Assembly: GCA_034432155.1 (NCBI GenBank) | Contig: DAOUCP010000103.1 | Location: 1-14,122 of the forward strand | Direction: 5' to 3' | Length of the DNA: 14,122 bases | Source: DAOUCP01 sp034432155 | GTDB taxonomy: Bacteria > Chloroflexota > Anaerolineae > Epilineales > Epilineaceae | Part shown: positions 12,928 through 14,122 of the stretch, one piece after another | Position numbering within the stretch: the first letter of the stretch is position 1 | Layout: each line of letters starts with the position of its first letter | The notes under the pieces: generated by a model | Told to the model about the DNA's origin: nothing | Databases searched by the model: none | What the model saw: only the letters and a program-made list of their open reading frames with translations | Made by a program: the position numbers and the translations under genes

Positions 12928-13959
12928 GTGGAGCTACTTAGGGAACTGAGCGAAGCCAACGCCCCCAGCGGCTTCGAGGAAGAGGTTCGGGCCATCGCCC
13001 GCCGCGAACTGGCGTCTCTGGTGGACGAGATCCGGCAGGACGAGATGGGCAACCTCATCGCTATCCGTCGCGGCCAACGGCAAGGCGACCGCTTACGCAT
13101 CATGCTGGCCGGGCACATGGATGAGATCGGCTTCCTCGTGAAGTACGTCGAGGACGAAGGGTTTCTGCGGCTGAATCCGCTGGGTGGCTTCGACCCCAAG
13201 GTGCTCATTGCCAAGCGCGTCACCGTCATGGGCAAGTCCGGCAAGCTCACGGGAGTCATCGGTGCCAAACCGATCCATGTGATGACCGACGAGGAGAAGA
13301 AGGCCCTGCCCAAGCTCGAGAGTCTTTTCGTGGACCTCGGTCTGCCAGCCGACCAGGTCAAGGAGCAGGTCGAAGTCGGGACACCGGTCACCCTGGAGCA
13401 GAGCTTCCGGCATTGGGGTGACGTGGCCACCGGCAAGGCGCTCGACAATCGGGTCTCGGTGTGGGTGATTGTGCGGGCGCTGCAGCGCGCCGCCGCGACA
13501 CCTCACGATGTCCTGGCGGTGTTCACTGCCCAGGAAGAGGTCGGCCTGCGTGGCGCGCGCACCGCCGCCTACGGACTCGATCCCGACCTCGGGATCGCCA
13601 TCGACGTGACCCTCGCATGCGACGTGCCAGGCGTCGACAAGGCCAGTCAGGTAGCCAAATTGGGCGCGGGGACGGCCATCAAGGTGATGGATGCAGCCTC
13701 GATCAGTCATCCGGGCCTCGTGCGGAAGCTGCGCTCGCTCGCGGAGTCGCGGGACATCCCGTACCAGTTGGAGATCCTGCCGCGCGGCGGGACGGATGCT
13801 GGCGGCATCCAGATGGCCCGGGAGGGCAAGCCGGTGGCCACTTTGTCGGTGCCAACCCGGTACGTCCACACCGTGGTCGAGATGCTGAATGTTCGGGACC
13901 TCGAAGCGACCGCCGATCTCTTGGCGGCGTTTCTCTCGACGCCCGATCCGTTGGGTTGA
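12928..13959 (+). CDS. M42-family metallo-aminopeptidase
   Basis: A 343-residue cytosolic co-catalytic metallopeptidase of the M42 family (glutamyl aminopeptidase/deblocking aminopeptidase type; often labelled endoglucanase in databases by mistake). It removes N-terminal residues from peptides, usually as a large tetrahedral oligomer. The two-metal site is visible: His63 and Asp65 (AGHMDEIG), Asp173 (KALDNRVS), catalytic Glu203 with Glu204 (TAQEEVGLRGA), Asp226 (IAIDVTLACD) and His314 (TRYVHTVVEM). PRGGTDAGGIQ near residue 287-297 is also typical. I chose GTG 12928 because AAGGAG lies six bases upstream and the first helix begins ELLRELSEANAPSGFE; an in-frame extension to 12853 is possible but lies over the promoter. 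No signal peptide. Which aminopeptidase specificity it has cannot be told. Confidence 0.93.
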   Translation: MELLRELSEANAPSGFEEEVRAIARRELASLVDEIRQDEMGNLIAIRRGQRQGDRLRIMLAGHMDEIGFLVKYVEDEGFLRLNPLGGFDPKVLIAKRVTVMGKSGKLTGVIGAKPIHVMTDEEKKALPKLESLFVDLGLPADQVKEQVEVGTPVTLEQSFRHWGDVATGKALDNRVSVWVIVRALQRAAATPHDVLAVFTAQEEVGLRGARTAAYGLDPDLGIAIDVTLACDVPGVDKASQVAKLGAGTAIKVMDAASISHPGLVRKLRSLAESRDIPYQLEILPRGGTDAGGIQMAREGKPVATLSVPTRYVHTVVEMLNVRDLEATADLLAAFLSTPDPLG

Positions 13960-14122
13960 CAACACGAATCCGGGCCGAGGGGACGTCCCGGCGCGCACTA
14001 CGAACGTAGGCAGGGCCGGGCGCCGGCGGCCGGCGGTGGGATACGGGCTACTCGGACCACATGGTGATCTTTGAGCGCTCGGTGAACGAATAGCGCGGGC
14101 TCACGCCTGCGGGGCGTAGCCG
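13960..14122. other. Right-edge region with GC-rich hairpins
   Basis: 163 bp without a supported gene. GCCGG-CGG-CCGGC (14022-14034) can fold, as can a hairpin at 14098-14121 (GGCT, one bulge, ACGCC, loop TGCGG, GGCGT, AGCC). Neither is followed by a T-tract on the plus strand. A minus-strand frame open at the edge ends at 14048 and could be the last 24 codons of an incoming gene, but it is too short to judge. Confidence 0.35.

Noticed and set aside
14048..14122. C-terminal end of a minus-strand gene, or a short plus-strand frame ending TAG at 14092
   Set aside because: Only about 24 codons are visible, with no recognisable motif on either strand.

Overview
The window is GC-rich DNA that most likely comes from a member of the Chloroflexota. 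The best single clue is the secreted transglutaminase-like protein at 10090-12381. It ends in a Thr/Pro linker followed by a short hydrophobic 'hxLPxxxR' tail, a C-terminus I associate with exported Chloroflexota proteins. The many short tandem repeats with periods divisible by three, the HEPN/nucleotidyltransferase pair and a selenocysteine-containing SelD also fit, but taxonomy is inference. The window looks like a chromosomal housekeeping/accessory mix, not a phage or plasmid; I see no transposase, integrase, CRISPR array, rRNA or tRNA.

Left part (1-2992). A secreted GH88/GH105-like glycosidase runs off the left edge on the minus strand; the expected first part of its barrel appears to be replaced by 14-residue repeats. 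Next, on the plus strand, are a ribbon-helix-helix regulator and a 102-residue protein in which 31 residues are Cys or His, preceded by a strong Shine-Dalgarno. I regard this pair as the best candidate for an undescribed small system, probably metal handling. Convergent to it is a minus-strand pair: a small four-helix membrane protein followed by a cytochrome c lipoprotein. Both are broken as read, one by an in-frame TAA and the other by a one-base loss inside a 33-bp repeat array.

Middle (2993-8577). A 378-bp intergenic region carries 39-bp tandem repeats and a promoter whose spacer holds a LexA-like inverted repeat. It leads into dnaE2, an error-prone polymerase with all three catalytic Asp residues. 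Then follow a ZupT-type metal transporter and a HEPN/nucleotidyltransferase pair (type VII toxin-antitoxin architecture) whose genes overlap by 59 bp.

Right part (8578-14122). selD lies on the minus strand and contains an in-frame UGA at codon 17, exactly the catalytic Cys/Sec position, with a compact hairpin downstream as expected for a bacterial SECIS. The organism therefore probably makes selenoproteins. Divergent from selD is the transglutaminase-like gene with a consensus -35 box. An FmdB-type zinc-ribbon gene follows on the minus strand, then an M42 metallo-aminopeptidase on the plus strand.

Several promoters share a recognisable form: TTGnCn, a 17-18 bp spacer, then TAnnCT or a close variant, sometimes with a TGn extension. 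Functional links between most neighbours are weak. The clear units are RHH/Cys-His protein, membrane protein/cytochrome, and HEPN/nucleotidyltransferase.
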